A stretch of DNA of 64,000 nucleotides from Lycorma delicatula. Taxonomy: Eukaryota > Arthropoda > Insecta > Hemiptera > Fulgoridae. The position numbers and the translations under genes were made by a program. Within the stretch, counting starts at the first letter, position 1. Each line of letters opens with the position of its first letter. The DNA lies in contig NC_134456.1 in NCBI RefSeq assembly GCF_047948215.1, forward strand, positions 66,676,029 to 66,740,028. Direction: 5' to 3'. The notes beneath the pieces were generated by a model. It had not been told where the DNA came from, did not search any database, and saw only the letters and a list, made by a program, of their open reading frames with translations. Positions 46,669-58,662 of the stretch are shown in pieces.

Positions 46669-49600
46669 TTTTTTTCTTTAATCTTTCTGTGCTTCCTTAA
46701 AGTTCGCAGAATTAGAAAACAAAGCTTTTGCCCGTTCTCATATACATTTTTTTTTTTTTTACCGTAAATTCAATGTATGTAGTTGCCCGACATGGTTCTT
46801 ATATTAAAAAATATTCTAACAAAAAATTCTCAACTGACTTTGAAACCAAATTATTTATTTATCCGAACTAAATATATTTTAATTTACTGACAAGTCATAT
46901 AGTTTAGTATGTTTAGTATGTAGATGGGTCTACCCATCTTAGTAATATATGACAAGTGAGCGGTGGAACACGTAAGCGACTGGTGTAGGAGAAATGCTAG
47001 ACAAACCAGTCATTAAGTATATTTTGATTACATTTAACAAGTCTGGAAATATTATTAATTATAAATCCCTCTTAAAAAAAAGATTTGTTTGTATGTAAGC
47101 CTGAAAAAAAATTATACAACTTGTTAATATTGAAATAAGATTTATTTACAACTAAACTAGACCAGATTTGGATTAATACTACATAATGCTTAAACTTCGC
47201 CACGTTTTTTTACAGTAGTAGGAAAATGAAATATTCCTTATTATTGAAGGAGCTTTTGTAGACAACATTGAAAGAGGTAACTAGTATAAAAATTTTATCT
47301 GGTTTAGATATTGAATAATTTCTAAACGAGTCAGAGGTCTACAAAATATGCATGAAGATAACCGGGTCAAATAAAAGTTGTAACTATTAGAAATGTAGGA
47401 GAAAAGAATCGATTCATAAGTAAACATCGAATAGCTTGAAATGCAAGTTTGTGGAATTTTCCAAAGGATTCAAATTATTTATTTGTAAATATTCTTTTGT
47501 GGAACACACTTGTTTAAAAGAAATTAGAGCTATTGACAAATCAACAACAACAAATTATCATGTATTAATTTTTGACTGATAAAAAATAAAATAAATTTCT
47601 CTTTAATGATTATATATCGTAACAGGTTCAATTTTATTACTTACCACTTAATTCTTATTTATAAGAACTAGTAGTAATGCATAATTTTATTTGTTACAGC
47701 ATTATAAGTTAAGTAAAATTAATCACAGTAAAAATGAGAACCGATTCCCACTCTTCTTTAACTCCAGAAGTAAAAAGGAATGCGAAAATATCTTCCTTGT
47801 ATATTTTCTCGTGTAATGTTACCAAATAACTATCAAAGTACTACAAACAGTGCATTACTCTAAAACTCTCACAACTGTCTACTATTTATCCTCATTAAGC
47901 TAATTGGAATTTTTATATATACAATTTTTTTTTAGCTATTATTTATATATCTGTTAACTAGTTATTCGTATGATACAATAGTAATTCACTATCCGGTAAC
48001 TAATAACTATGCTTTCCTACTTTATTGTTCTTGATAAGAATTTTGTTGCGTATGAATAATTTCCAGGTCTGACAAGAATTTAACATGATAATGGCAATAC
48101 TAACAAAAAAAATAAGAAGTCTTATGGACTATCTAATTTATATAGAAATAAAATTAAGTTTGAAATTCATTAAAATAAATGATTTATAAATAAATCTTAT
48201 CTCCTTCTTTACATTTTTTACATTTTTATTTAAATCAGTTAAGTTATTTTAGTAAAATATATGTGGGAGCAGATAAAAATTAAATTTAAAGTTGTTCACC
48301 TGAAAAAATTAAGGAAAATATCTATTTATTTATTTTTATTATAATTTTAGTACAGTCTCTAAGCAAGTTTTTTCGTACATTTATTTTAACAAAACATTTC
48401 AATGGATTGTTTTATCAATCCATTGATAAAACATAAAGTTAAGTTACAAATTTTCCTTAAATTTAATTTTAATTTATAACGCAGGGTTTTCTTCCACAAT
48501 TGAAAGATTTTTTTTAAGGAACATTGCTAAAGAATAACTGTGAAAAATTTCACAGCATAAATATTTTTAAAAGCTTAATCAAATTTATGAAGAATATTTA
48601 TGTATTTATTTTTGTAATTTCATCTCATGTAGTTCATTTCAGTGAAAGACTTGATGGTTCATGAATTGAAGTAACAATTTAAAACAATCTTTTATTGTAG
48701 AAAACATCGATGTTAATTTTTTGCGATAGTTCTGTTCCCTTAAAAAATAATATCTGGTTATCAAGACGAAGACAAAGTTCTTAATTTTGTGTTTTAATTT
48801 ACTGAACTATCATGTTTTGTAAATGTACATTATATACACAAAAAATAAATTTCATAAGTATTTATCAAAATAATAAAAAATAGATTACTCGGGAAGTAAT
48901 TTGAGAGCCGGTCATTATAGACTACCGTTACGTATATGTGTAGAGAGTTCATATTATTGTTATGTTAATTTACTTTATATAGATCAGTTTCTGTATTTTT
49001 GTGTTTAGAACGAAAAAAGTAATTTCTATTTTCCCCTGCCAACCCCCTGTCAAACTACTTTTTCTCTTAACCTTCTTCAACCCTTCTCTCGTACTGTCGA
49101 TTCCAGACCGTCTATTTCTTTCTCTTAGACCATATCCCATTACATCTAGCAAAACATACATTCTTTCTCAGCGGTCTCATAACATTAACAAACCATCGTA
49201 GTTTCTTACCGCTAATTATCTCACAGTACGATTATGGTAGAATTCTCGATAAGATCTCAACTTGTTTTCTCAGCACTGATATTAAAATTGTTTATTTAAA
49301 AAGTTATTATTTCGTTTGGGTTGTTTTATTTGTAATGGTTGTTATTATTGTTATTGTTTTTTGTTTGTTGTTTATTATGTTTCTTTTGTTGGTATCGTGT
49401 GAATAAGGGAGTAGGTATTTTGCACTTTCGTTTACATTATTATTTTTTTTTTTTCTTTTAATCCGGTTTGTATTTATAATAAAAAACTAAAAAATTCAAA
49501 GCACTTCGTACATACTTAATTTTATATGGATAGAATATATGTTATGTTGAAAACTGACATAACTGTGTCGTGTCATAAAATAAATTTGTAATTGATCTAA

Positions 49601-50816
49601 TGAATTCTGAAGATTTACTGATTTAAAAAAAAAAGAAGATGGATTTATAAATCATGAATTTGCAAGGATTCCTTCCTATTTCTTTCTATCATCTAAAGCT
49701 ACATATTCTATTGAAATCAATATTAATTTGAAAACGGAAGCAACTGTTTATGACTGATTTTTTGGAAATTTTGATTTCAACATTAGTTAATATACCAGCA
49801 ATCTAATGATAATTTATTGTTTGTTACTTTTCCCAGAGAAATTAATATTTATCATTCAAAGTATTTTACATAAAATTATGACATTACTGCAAAAATAACT
49901 TTAACTTTAGTATTTAACTCTGCCTTTTAAATGATGTGTGATTAAATTTAATTTATTCTCTTTGTTTGCATTCTCCTAATTAATATCATACAACCATTAT
50001 CACATTTATGGTGAATTAACTTTCCTACCCTATAGGCGTACTCTTTCTGAAGAGTTACATTTTAAAAACCATGGACAGGACGATCGAGTGTTCACGATCG
50101 TAAATTACATAAGCCAGACTCTTATCTTAATAAAGACTGCTTTCTACTGGACTGTCTTGCCAGGAACGAAAGTTTTCGCTTTTTCATTGTAAAGAAAAGG
50201 GCAACATTTTATAAAAACATCATAGTAGTCCAATCGCTGAATTTTATTAGTTATTTTTTAATAAATAATCATTTATATAATTAACTCCGCAATAGCGTTT
50301 TTGCTTGAAAAAATTATTTAAATTATTGATCACGTACAATATGCAACATAACTGTACATAATTTCAAGAATATCTCGACTTCATATAGTAACATAATCCT
50401 TTTATAAATGTTACCCGCCTAACTTTACAAATCTCGTATAATTTCTTTTAGTTACGTTTATTTTTTAATAATATTGCACTGGACTCACTCAAAACCATTA
50501 AACATTTTCCAAATCGTCGTAATAAAATTAAATTTGTTTTATTATTATATTAATGACAAGCTTAAATGGATTTTTAACGTTTGCAGTTTAATTATTATTG
50601 AAAACTGAAATATAATAAAGATAAACTAATGTTTTATACGTGCATTTATAATGTGAGAAGTATATATTTTTTTTTAATACAATAATTACCAGTTTTAGTA
50701 CAATGATCTAATATTTTTAATATTCACAATTAACTGCAACGACATGTAATCTTGACTTATTATTGCTAATTGCATTGACAAATTTATTTATTGTTTGTTT
50801 ACTAACAAACATACAC
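46669..50816. other. A+T-rich non-coding stretch
   Basis: No gene recognised. Contains small dyads: agatgggt-ct-acccatct (46922-46939), a 12-bp stem (tgttttatcaat / attgataaaaca, 48408-48433) and acgatcg / cgatcgt around 50080-50101. The overlapping frames at 48970-49201 on both strands have no recognisable domains. Confidence 0.6.
48408..48433. repeat. 12-bp stem with 2-base loop
   Basis: tgttttatcaat (48408-48419) and attgataaaaca (48422-48433) are perfect complements. The left flank carries aatggattg, which is repeated in inverse form as caatccatt across the loop, so the alternative pairing is also possible. Probably an A+T-rich local inversion. Confidence 0.7.
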
Positions 50817-50845
50817 CGTCTCCGTTCCACGGCGGAACGGAGACG
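50817..50845. repeat. G+C-rich 12-bp stem-loop
   Basis: cgtctccgttcc (50817-50828) and ggaacggagacg (50834-50845) pair perfectly around the loop acggc. It starts a 230-bp stretch (to about 51050) that includes ctcaaaaactattggaccta and cgatgagttttttt, phrases typical of interspersed arthropod repeats. It may mark the end of such an element. Confidence 0.7.
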
Positions 50846-51050
50846 TTCTTGCGTTTGAGGTTAGAAGTTTATGTGTATTATGTATGCACACGCGTATGTA
50901 CGTCTGTTACCATTTTTCTCAAAAACTATTGGACCTATTTCGATGAGTTTTTTTACATTACATAGGAATCACCTCAGAGCAAGTTCTAAGATTAGTTTCA
51001 CAGTTATAAGCCGCCAGGGAGCGCTGCAGTAGATATGTTTCTTATAAACT
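50846..51050. repeat. probable interspersed repeat fragment
   Basis: Follows the hairpin above. The phrase tcaaaaactattggacctat is similar in kind to gactggataa.c.attttgatga of repeat C, and gccgccagggagcgctgcag is G+C-rich relative to the neighbourhood. No second copy in the window confirms it. Confidence 0.35.
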
Positions 51051-51475
51051 GCTTTTGATGTTTCTGTGTCTTTCTAATTAATATTTTAATATTTAATTAT
51101 CCAGTCCAATTTTATCGTGGGTTTTTAAAAATTTTTAATTTTGTCATTTGTATTTTATTGACTTATTAGTAAATTAGCCCAAATATACCTTCTAAACATT
51201 AAACGAATACACAGTCTCTCTCTAAAGTAGTTATACATATGAAGCGAAATATCATGTCATTGGTTTTATGTTATAATTGAAATATTGTAAAATTTTATAA
51301 TGGTTAGTATACCTGAGTATTGATGAAAATAGAATATTTATGATCTAAGTATTTTATCTGTGTATTCGTATTTATTTGGACTATCTACGCAGTGATTTAT
51401 TTGTGATCTGAGTATTTTGTACTTCTGTTTTTGTTATAATATCCAACCGAGAAATATTCATTTATGATTGTGAAT
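51051..51475. other. A+T-rich non-coding stretch
   Basis: No gene or repeat recognised. Confidence 0.6.
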
Positions 51476-51528
51476 ATATATATATATATATATACACACG
51501 CGCGCGCGCGCACACACACACACACACA
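51476..51528. repeat. AT/CG/CA compound microsatellite
   Basis: (AT)n followed by acacacgcgcgcgcgcgcac and (CA)n. The 99-codon minus-strand frame across it (51397-51696) owes its run of alternating V/C/A/R residues to this tract and is not a gene. Confidence 0.9.
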
Positions 51529-51770
51529 ATTTCGATGAGAAAAGGTAAATAGAAGTCTGCTAGTATCAAATACAGATTTAAGAAAAAAAAAAATTTTATA
51601 AAATATTTCGATGAAATGTAGCAAGCACATTATCATAACGAACAATAGATAACAGGGCATGAAATGGATAGAGATCTTTAAAATGTTCTTTTCCAATCAA
51701 TGCTGTGTTTTTATATTACTGTTGTTTAGATTTTTAAATTAATTTTTAAGTGTTTCTTTTTAATTCTAAT

Positions 51771-51932
51771 ATGTTTACTATAAAAACATCGTATCAGGGT
51801 GCTGATGACGATATTTCATTGTGCGACCAGGGAAAAAGAAAAATTTCATATCGTGCTGCAGAAAGACGTTGAAAATTAGATAGACGATACAATTTGAAAC
51901 ATAGACGATTGTAACACAACCTTGTGATGAGG
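51771..51932 (+). pseudogene. short unrecognised coding-like remnant
   Basis: From ATG at 51771 the frame reads SYQGADDDISLCDQGKRK then ISYRAAERR, a TGA at 51870, and continues in frame as KLDRRYNLKHRRL to a TAA near 51912. Composition is unlike the surrounding A+T-rich chance frames (acidic then strongly basic). I recognise no family; it may be a fragment of a transposon ORF or an old exon copy. Confidence 0.25.
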
Positions 51933-52049
51933 TGGACTACGTTGGAAAGCCATTTACTGCATATATGATCTAATCCAGATAGATTTAATTAGTTTTTGGT
52001 ACAGAGATGTATAGAAAATAAAAACATTAACGTTTATTCTCCCCGGTAC

Positions 52050-53110
52050 ATATTATATACATCATGTCAGAATGGATAGATTCGATACTCCATGGATAAT
52101 AAAAATTGTTTTCCATTTGTCTGGATGGATCAAGGAAAACCATGATAATTTCTTGATAAGAGCTGAATCACAGAATACATAATTATAAAATAAAAATTAG
52201 ATATAATTAAAGTTCATATCAATTATTTAAATGTTAAATAATTAAAATATAAATAATATCACATCTATATGTTCAGTAATATTATGATAAATACATGAAA
52301 GTAGTAAATATAAAAAAGCTGTAGAATAGTACACATTTTATGTACATGCTGTTATAGGGGTTGAAGATAATTCATAGTACATGATAGTGTCATGGTAATA
52401 TTTTAATTAGTATTATTTGAAAAATAATTCTTAATTCAAACATAAATATCAAATTTTATGCTATTAAGAAAAATAGTTGTGTTACATTTTATAAATTGAA
52501 AAATTAACAAATAATATTAGGAATGGTTTCAGCTTTTTGATTATAATCAAATACATATTCTTTTTGTAAGTAAATTTCAGTTCTTTTCTTTGTTTTTCAT
52601 TTTTCAGTAAAGAAGCGTTACACTTCAACAGCTGCATCACTGAAAAACATAATTTTGAATTAACTATTTTGATTTTAATCAAATATATACTTTTATATAT
52701 ATATATAATATATATATATATAAAAGTATATATAAAAGTACTAATTATATAATATATATATATATAAAAGTAAATTTCAATTCATATTTTGGGGTTTTAT
52801 TTTTAAATGAAGAAACGGTATGCATTACACTGCAATGGCGGCTGCATCATTGAAAACCATATAATAAATAATTCCATTTATAATAAATATTATTATGACA
52901 TGATTTTTAATAAATAATACTTCTATCATCTAGTTGCCAAAGAATTACAACAAAATAAATCGCAATTCAGAAAAGGTTAATAAAATTATTTTAATTGACG
53001 ACATACATATTTAATATATGTACACATGTACATGTATTTATTTAATGTTGTAAGGTATGCAGAAAATTGAGGGTACTATTCATTTGTTTAATTAGTGTTG
53101 CTTAAAAATT
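52050..53110 (+). repeat. dispersed repeat D, copies 2 and 3, with an internal duplication
   Basis: 52050-52420 aligns with 41400-41760, and 52950-53100 aligns with the later part of the same unit, so two diverged units may lie in tandem. Between them, 52578-52650 and 52769-52853 are related to each other. Both hold gtaaatttcagttc/gtaaatttcaattc, a gttttcattttt-like stretch, aaagaagcgttacac or a similar phrase, and gctgcatcactgaaaa / gctgcatcattgaaaa. The spacer is an AT palindrome at 52684-52733 with arms running through tatatacttttata and tataaaagtatata. Confidence 0.5.
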
Positions 53111-53715
53111 CCGAATAATACCCTTTCTTAAAAGAGAAAATTGGTGGAAGATTTAAAAATATTTTGTTGGTAATTTGTTAAAATATGGCAAAGGAAGCAT
53201 AATAAGGACCTTTCTCCTAAGCCGTAACATAGTGCTGAGTTACATGAAAACAGTCCTGTCCTGTGTTTAATTTGGTAGAGATGAGAATACTGATAATTTT
53301 TAAAGAAAATACAGACTGTTTTAGAAAAGACAGTACATTCATAAACATAAAGGGTAAGTTAACATGTTTAATTTTCTAAATTTCGATCAACATGATGCAT
53401 TTTTTTGGCATCAAACAATGAAATGATAATTCATTGTTAAATCCTGAAAACTCTTTTGACTTTTTGAGGAAGCATCAAGAAACTGCATTATTTTACTTGA
53501 AACGAGAAGAAATGGAAGACAAAAATTAGGATACATAATATAATTGAGGATATAAGCTGTTAATATATTATGTATAAAATATTTATAAAGAACAGAAAAG
53601 AATAGAGAATAATATGAAACTAAAGACTTTATGACTCAGAAAAAAATAACCGTTATCTTTTTTTTGTAGAAGCCTACAAAAAATATTTAAGGAATAAAAG
53701 CTACGTTTTTCAAAT
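53111..53715. other. A+T-rich non-coding stretch
   Basis: No gene or recognised repeat. Confidence 0.6.
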
Positions 53716-53828
53716 AAAATAAGCACTCAGGCATGGCATTTTCACACACTACAAAACATTCATCTCATCCTCTGAAGCAATACTTAACGGTGGTCCGGAG
53801 GTTACAAAAAAAAAATAAAAATAAGCAC
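53716..53828 (+). mobile_element. SINE family 2, 3' fragment with 11-bp TSD
   Basis: The direct repeat aaaataagcac at 53716-53726 and 53818-53828 encloses a 91-bp insert (53727-53817). It starts tcaggcatggcattttcaca, passes through catctcatcctctgaagcaa and ggtggtccggaggtt, and ends in an A-rich tail. It matches 34626-34751 over its 3' half. The entire tRNA head is missing, as in a 5'-truncated retroposed copy. The clean TSD makes this one of the more recent insertions here. Confidence 0.85.
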
Positions 53829-54014
53829 ACGATGAGGAACATTGCATTTTTCCTTTCCTGGCATCAAAGCTGTAGAGCTATACTGCAAGAAAAAAAAGAA
53901 AGAATCTGTTACTGGTAAATCTGATATTAACGGATATTTGCGGATTTTTCGATGTTAATGACCTAGAACAAAAAACAACAAACATACAACAAAAAAAACA
54001 TTTGGGGCTAATAT
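53829..54014. other. short non-coding spacer
   Basis: No gene recognised. Confidence 0.5.
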
Positions 54015-54448
54015 TCGTACGCACGAACGTTTGTACAGATGAACGTGTGTTGGCATTTGCATTGGCGTTTGACTGGATAACCGATTTTGATGAAATTTTG
54101 TATAGAAACTCATGTATATGGCATTTGTTGTAAAATTTTGGGTTAAAATATCTGTAGAGGGTGGGGTAGATATTTTTGGTAAATTTTTTTTAAATTTTGC
54201 AAACATTATCCCAATTTGTGTTAGGAACAGTAGAAGCGCGCACGTTTATCTTACCATTAAAAAAAAAATTGTCCCATAATTCCTTCCATTCACCAAAGAT
54301 CGAAGAAATCTTTTTATTTATTGCATATTTTATAACCGAATATTTTTTTAATATCTTCTTAGGCATATTTGTATTTCAGACAAAGTAAAAATAATATTTA
54401 GGGAGCAATATTGACGTAGGGGAGCCGATCAACGATTAAAATATCGAG
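54015..54448 (+). repeat. dispersed repeat C, copy 2
   Basis: The partner of 31690-32075, same strand. It carries gactggataaccgattttga at 54070-54089, tatcttcttaggcatatttg near 54351-54370 and ggggagccgatcaacg near its end. The frames at 53955-54206 (minus) and 54197-54388 (plus) lie in or over it and are not taken as genes. Confidence 0.65.
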
Positions 54449-57400
54449 TTTTTTATTTATTAAAAAATTTGGTTTATATGAACATTTTATTACTAATTAG
54501 CGGTACTTTTATAAGGTTGAATAATATTTATGAATAAACATAAGTTATGAAATTTAAAATAAATTATCTTTAGGACCTAACGTTGGTGCGTTAAGTCACT
54601 CCTGAAACTGGAGTGATTTTCTACCTTATCAAAATACAAGTATCTTAATCTATGCTTGGTAGATATGAGGAGTTAAGTGGTTTCCCACTGAATTCTTCAA
54701 TGAGCTAAACATACTGTTGTGCATAGTCAAATGATAACCGAAATTCATTTGTTCAGCTCTGTAAATTACACCAAACCACCGAGACAGATTGTACGAGATA
54801 TTGAACATTATTATTTTTAGAGAAGTTAACTCCTCCGACAAGTAACTCTTACAGCTCAAATTCTTTTCATACATCACAACCGTAAGAATGTGAACGATAG
54901 AGTAAAGCAACAAATTTCATATGGTTATATAATTTTTTGTTTAATTTTGACCTTTAGATTTAAGTTTTTAGTTCTCATGGGACAATATGTAAAACGTATC
55001 ACCATACTTGGATCAGGATTAAATATTTATTACACAGTTTATATGGATATTAGTTTAGTTTGATTTTAAAAGAGCACATTTTAAATAAATAATTATTATT
55101 TAAAGATTACTTGTGTCTGTGTTACGTGTATATTTATTTGTCATTTAATGTACGAGAAACATATCTGGTAGATTACGGAATATAATATTTTATCATTTAA
55201 AAACAATTTATTATTTACATAACGTAAAAAAATATTGGTTGGATTTTTTTCTTCTTAATTACTATCAACATACCAAATAAACAATCGTTATAAATTTGAT
55301 TCATAAATAAAATTACAATACTCGGCCGCCTTAACGATGCCGAACAGAACATTCGGGAATGTTTATACTAGAACATAAAAATTATTAAGAAATAAAAATG
55401 AATACAAAAATCATAAGCGGAATTTACATATCGATACACCCGTGTATAATATATATTTGATCTTTAATAAAACTGTAAAAAAATATTTTAAATTATTCTG
55501 AAAGGAATTTTACACAGTAAAAAAATCGTTTTTCGATAAAAAATTCTGATAGGATCTTTTAAACAATGACGATTGATCGAACATTATAAATTCTGTTGAG
55601 AAATGTAGTAAAAATACCGCATTCCTACATAGTAAAATGTATGTTTTAAATCCTTAGTTACGTGGTAAGATAACGTGTGATTTTTTTTTATTAACTGAAA
55701 TTTTGTTATTTTTAAAATTGTTTAAATTTTTTTTTGATGGAATCATAATTTTAAATAGACGGTAATTTTAAAAATGTCAGTTTTGCCAGAATAATTTCAC
55801 ATAATGAAATTATTTCACATAATTTGAATTTCACATCTTTTAATGCAGTTGCTCTATGCATACAGAGCATATGAGCAATCAACTGCTAGAGCAACTGTTA
55901 TGAGCAGCTGCTAGACCAGTTTGATTACTATGTAAAAAGGTTTTTATTTCATAAAGATACCCTGAGAGATAAGACCATAAGTAAAAATTATGTACATGAT
56001 TTAATACACTAACATGCGCTAATTATAATGTACTAATTAATACACTTTAATTAACTCTATTCCCAGTGGGACCAGGTTAAGTTCTATAAAACAAAGTAAC
56101 ACATTAATACGTATGAAAAGTTTTTTTCTCAGCATTACCAGCAACTAATGAACCTAAAAGATAACATAGAACATGAAATATTCAACGGGCTGAAAACTTA
56201 CACTATCGTTGTAGGCTTGTTAATAAGAACTATTTTAATGAAGTCCCGTGCCAGTGAGATATTTTAACCAACTTGTTTTCTAATTTATGGGCTTCGAACC
56301 TTTTGTCCGAATACTTAAGTATATTTATCTCTCACCTAAGTTGAACAGTACAAAATTCACCTAAACTATCACAAAAACTCACAAGTACAAAATTCTACAG
56401 AACAAAGAAATATCTGAAAAATTCATTTAAATTTTACACTTCTTTGTTTCATTTTGAAAATAAAAATAATAAAACGTTCAATTAATAATGATTGAAAATA
56501 AGTTTTATGCAATTGAAACTTTATTGGACGATTCCTACAGTTTATATCATCGTTGTTATTTTTTTTAATAAACAAAATATTGATGAAGACATATTTGTAT
56601 TAATTTATATTAAATTTTATTTATAATTACAGCTTATAAATATTCATAATATATGGTGAAAGTTTGTTAATTATTTAAATAAATCTCTTATGTACGCAAC
56701 TGAGAATCAATTTTATTTCTTATTTTTATTTTTTACTTGAAACAATCATTGATGTGTAGAATATAAGTTAGTGACCTAATTCGACGGTCTTGCATAATAT
56801 TTTTTCCAAGTCATTAGAGTCGGTATTTGTTTATAGTTCTTAGTATTGTGTTGGAATACTTGCTGTCTGTCTTCTGAAGAAACTTAGATTTCGGAATTGA
56901 CGTGTCTTGACAGGTTCAAAAACCTTTTCTCCTCCATTAAACATTCTGTCCTATGTAGCCCTTTTCATGCTCTTGTAAAATAATTAATGAGCCTGGGTTA
57001 TTTTTCATATTCCATTTTCTTATTTGTGATATTCTTACTACCCTTTACAAACCATCCCACTACTTTTCATTCAAAACTACATCCCTCTATTACATTTTCA
57101 CCACTATTTCTGAATTGAGCCTTTTTTTGAATTACATCCCAAATGAGGTTTAACTTTTTTATTAAGAATTATTGTCTTCTCATCATTAATTTTCTACAAA
57201 ATTTAACTCATTTCAACCCAACTCTTTCGTAGTATTTTAATATAATTTGTCTTCTATAAAACTAAACCCCTACAGATATCGCTATATTACGGGTAACCTC
57301 TGCAGATTTCCTCTGCACACCAATAATAGAATATCTCTATCACGTTATATATCAGGTATTTATATATGATTGCTCTAAGCATTTATACCCACTAAATGTT

Positions 57401-58335
57401 TATCCCTACATATAATCTACAAAGTACCGCCATACTATATTTTGCTCCCATAATGTACTTGGGTTTTATTCCTGTGGGATGTATACTTATAACTCTAGTC
57501 TATCCTTATAAATCTAGTCCTTTATAGATCTACACCGCATAAAGCTTCGTAGGAAGTAAGGAAACCAGTATACCCTACAGTGGTATTCTATAGGTTACCT
57601 GTATTTACCTTTATAGAACACTTTCTTTCACTTCTTACTATTTTGACACTTCTCAATACACTTACAAAAAAGATTAACAGCGACATATAATTAATTTATA
57701 AAATTCTTGAATCTTCATGAGTTATAATTTTTAGATTTAAAATCAATTTAGTGAGGTAATAAAAAAAATACTTATATATTTTCAGAAAATTAAGCCCATT
57801 GATATAGCTATATTTCATCAGGAATACCTTTCATCCTATGCAAAAAAAAGTCGTCGCTACTGAAGGCAGTGACTTTTTTATATTAACAGGTACCACTTAG
57901 TGACAGCGTAAATCGGGAAAATTAGTTTTATTAAATGCACTGCTGCAATCGATGGTTTTACTACAGAAACCGAAGATAACATATTTAAAAACAATGTGAA
58001 AAAAAAATTAAAAAACCAAGAAAAACCTCAAAAATAATGGTTTTAAAATAATTATCTAAAGAGTAATTAGGTATGATGAAATAAAAATTTAATTAAAAAA
58101 TTGCAATTTTCTCTAAGAATTTTGGTAAAATAAATCTTTAAAAAATCATAGTTTTAACGTTACGATGAAAAATCAAGGAAATTGGCCGCCTTCCTCAGTA
58201 ATGGTGAAGATAACACAAAAATGTAGAATAATTTATATATAAATTATTATAATTTATACATAAATTATAATAATATAATTTATGTATAAATAAAATGTAT
58301 TTTTTTATATATAATTATTTAATTATAAATCTTTC
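54449..58335. other. A+T-rich non-coding stretch
   Basis: Nearly 4 kb without a recognisable gene. The 87-codon minus frame at 54650-54913 shows no domain. Local structure: repeated tttcacataat phrases at about 55794-55835; a cluster of agagca/tgagca phrases with gctgctag and ctgctaga at 55850-55918; and an imperfect stem around 57842-57878 (aaaaaagtc / gacttttttt). The 57240-57640 stretch is less A+T-rich and pyrimidine-biased, with nothing recognised. Confidence 0.6.
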
Positions 58336-58662
58336 TCCTCTTTATAACCCTTCTTCTTTCTTTCCTGTTTAGCCTCCGGTAACTACCGTTCAGATAATAC
58401 TTCAGATGAATGAGGATGATATGTATGAGTGTGAATGAAGTGTAGTCTTATACATTCTCAGTTCGACCATACCTGAGATGTGTGGTTAATTGATAACCCA
58501 ACCACCAAAGAACACCGGTATCCACGATCTAGTATTCAAGTCCGTGTAAAAATAGCTGGCTTTACTAGGACTTGAACGCTGGAACTCTCGACTTTCAAAT
58601 CAGCAGATTTGGGAAGACGCGTTCACCACTAGACCAACCCTGGGGGTTCCTCTGTATAACCC
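58336..58662 (-). mobile_element. tRNA-derived SINE family 1, fullest copy with TSDs
   Basis: A 297-bp minus-strand SINE (58351-58647) between 15-bp direct repeats tcctctttataaccc (58336-58350) and tcctctgtataaccc (58648-58662), one mismatch. Its head carries GGTCTAGTGGTGAACGCGTC (58616-58635), an A-box match, and GCGTTCAAGTCCTAG (58565-58579), a B-box match, so an internal polymerase III promoter is likely. The body contains tccacgatctagtattcaa. The tail, on the minus strand, reads CATACATATCATCCTCATTC, ATCTGAAGTATTATC and ACCGGAGGCTAAACAGG, then A/G-rich sequence. The truncated sister copy is at 7043-7320. Confidence 0.85.

Noticed and set aside
51397..51696. 99-codon minus-strand frame
   Set aside because: Its distinctive stretch is translation of an AT/CG/CA microsatellite.
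58565..58635. Functional tRNA gene
   Set aside because: Same reasoning: it is a tRNA-like SINE head with TSDs around the whole 297-bp element.
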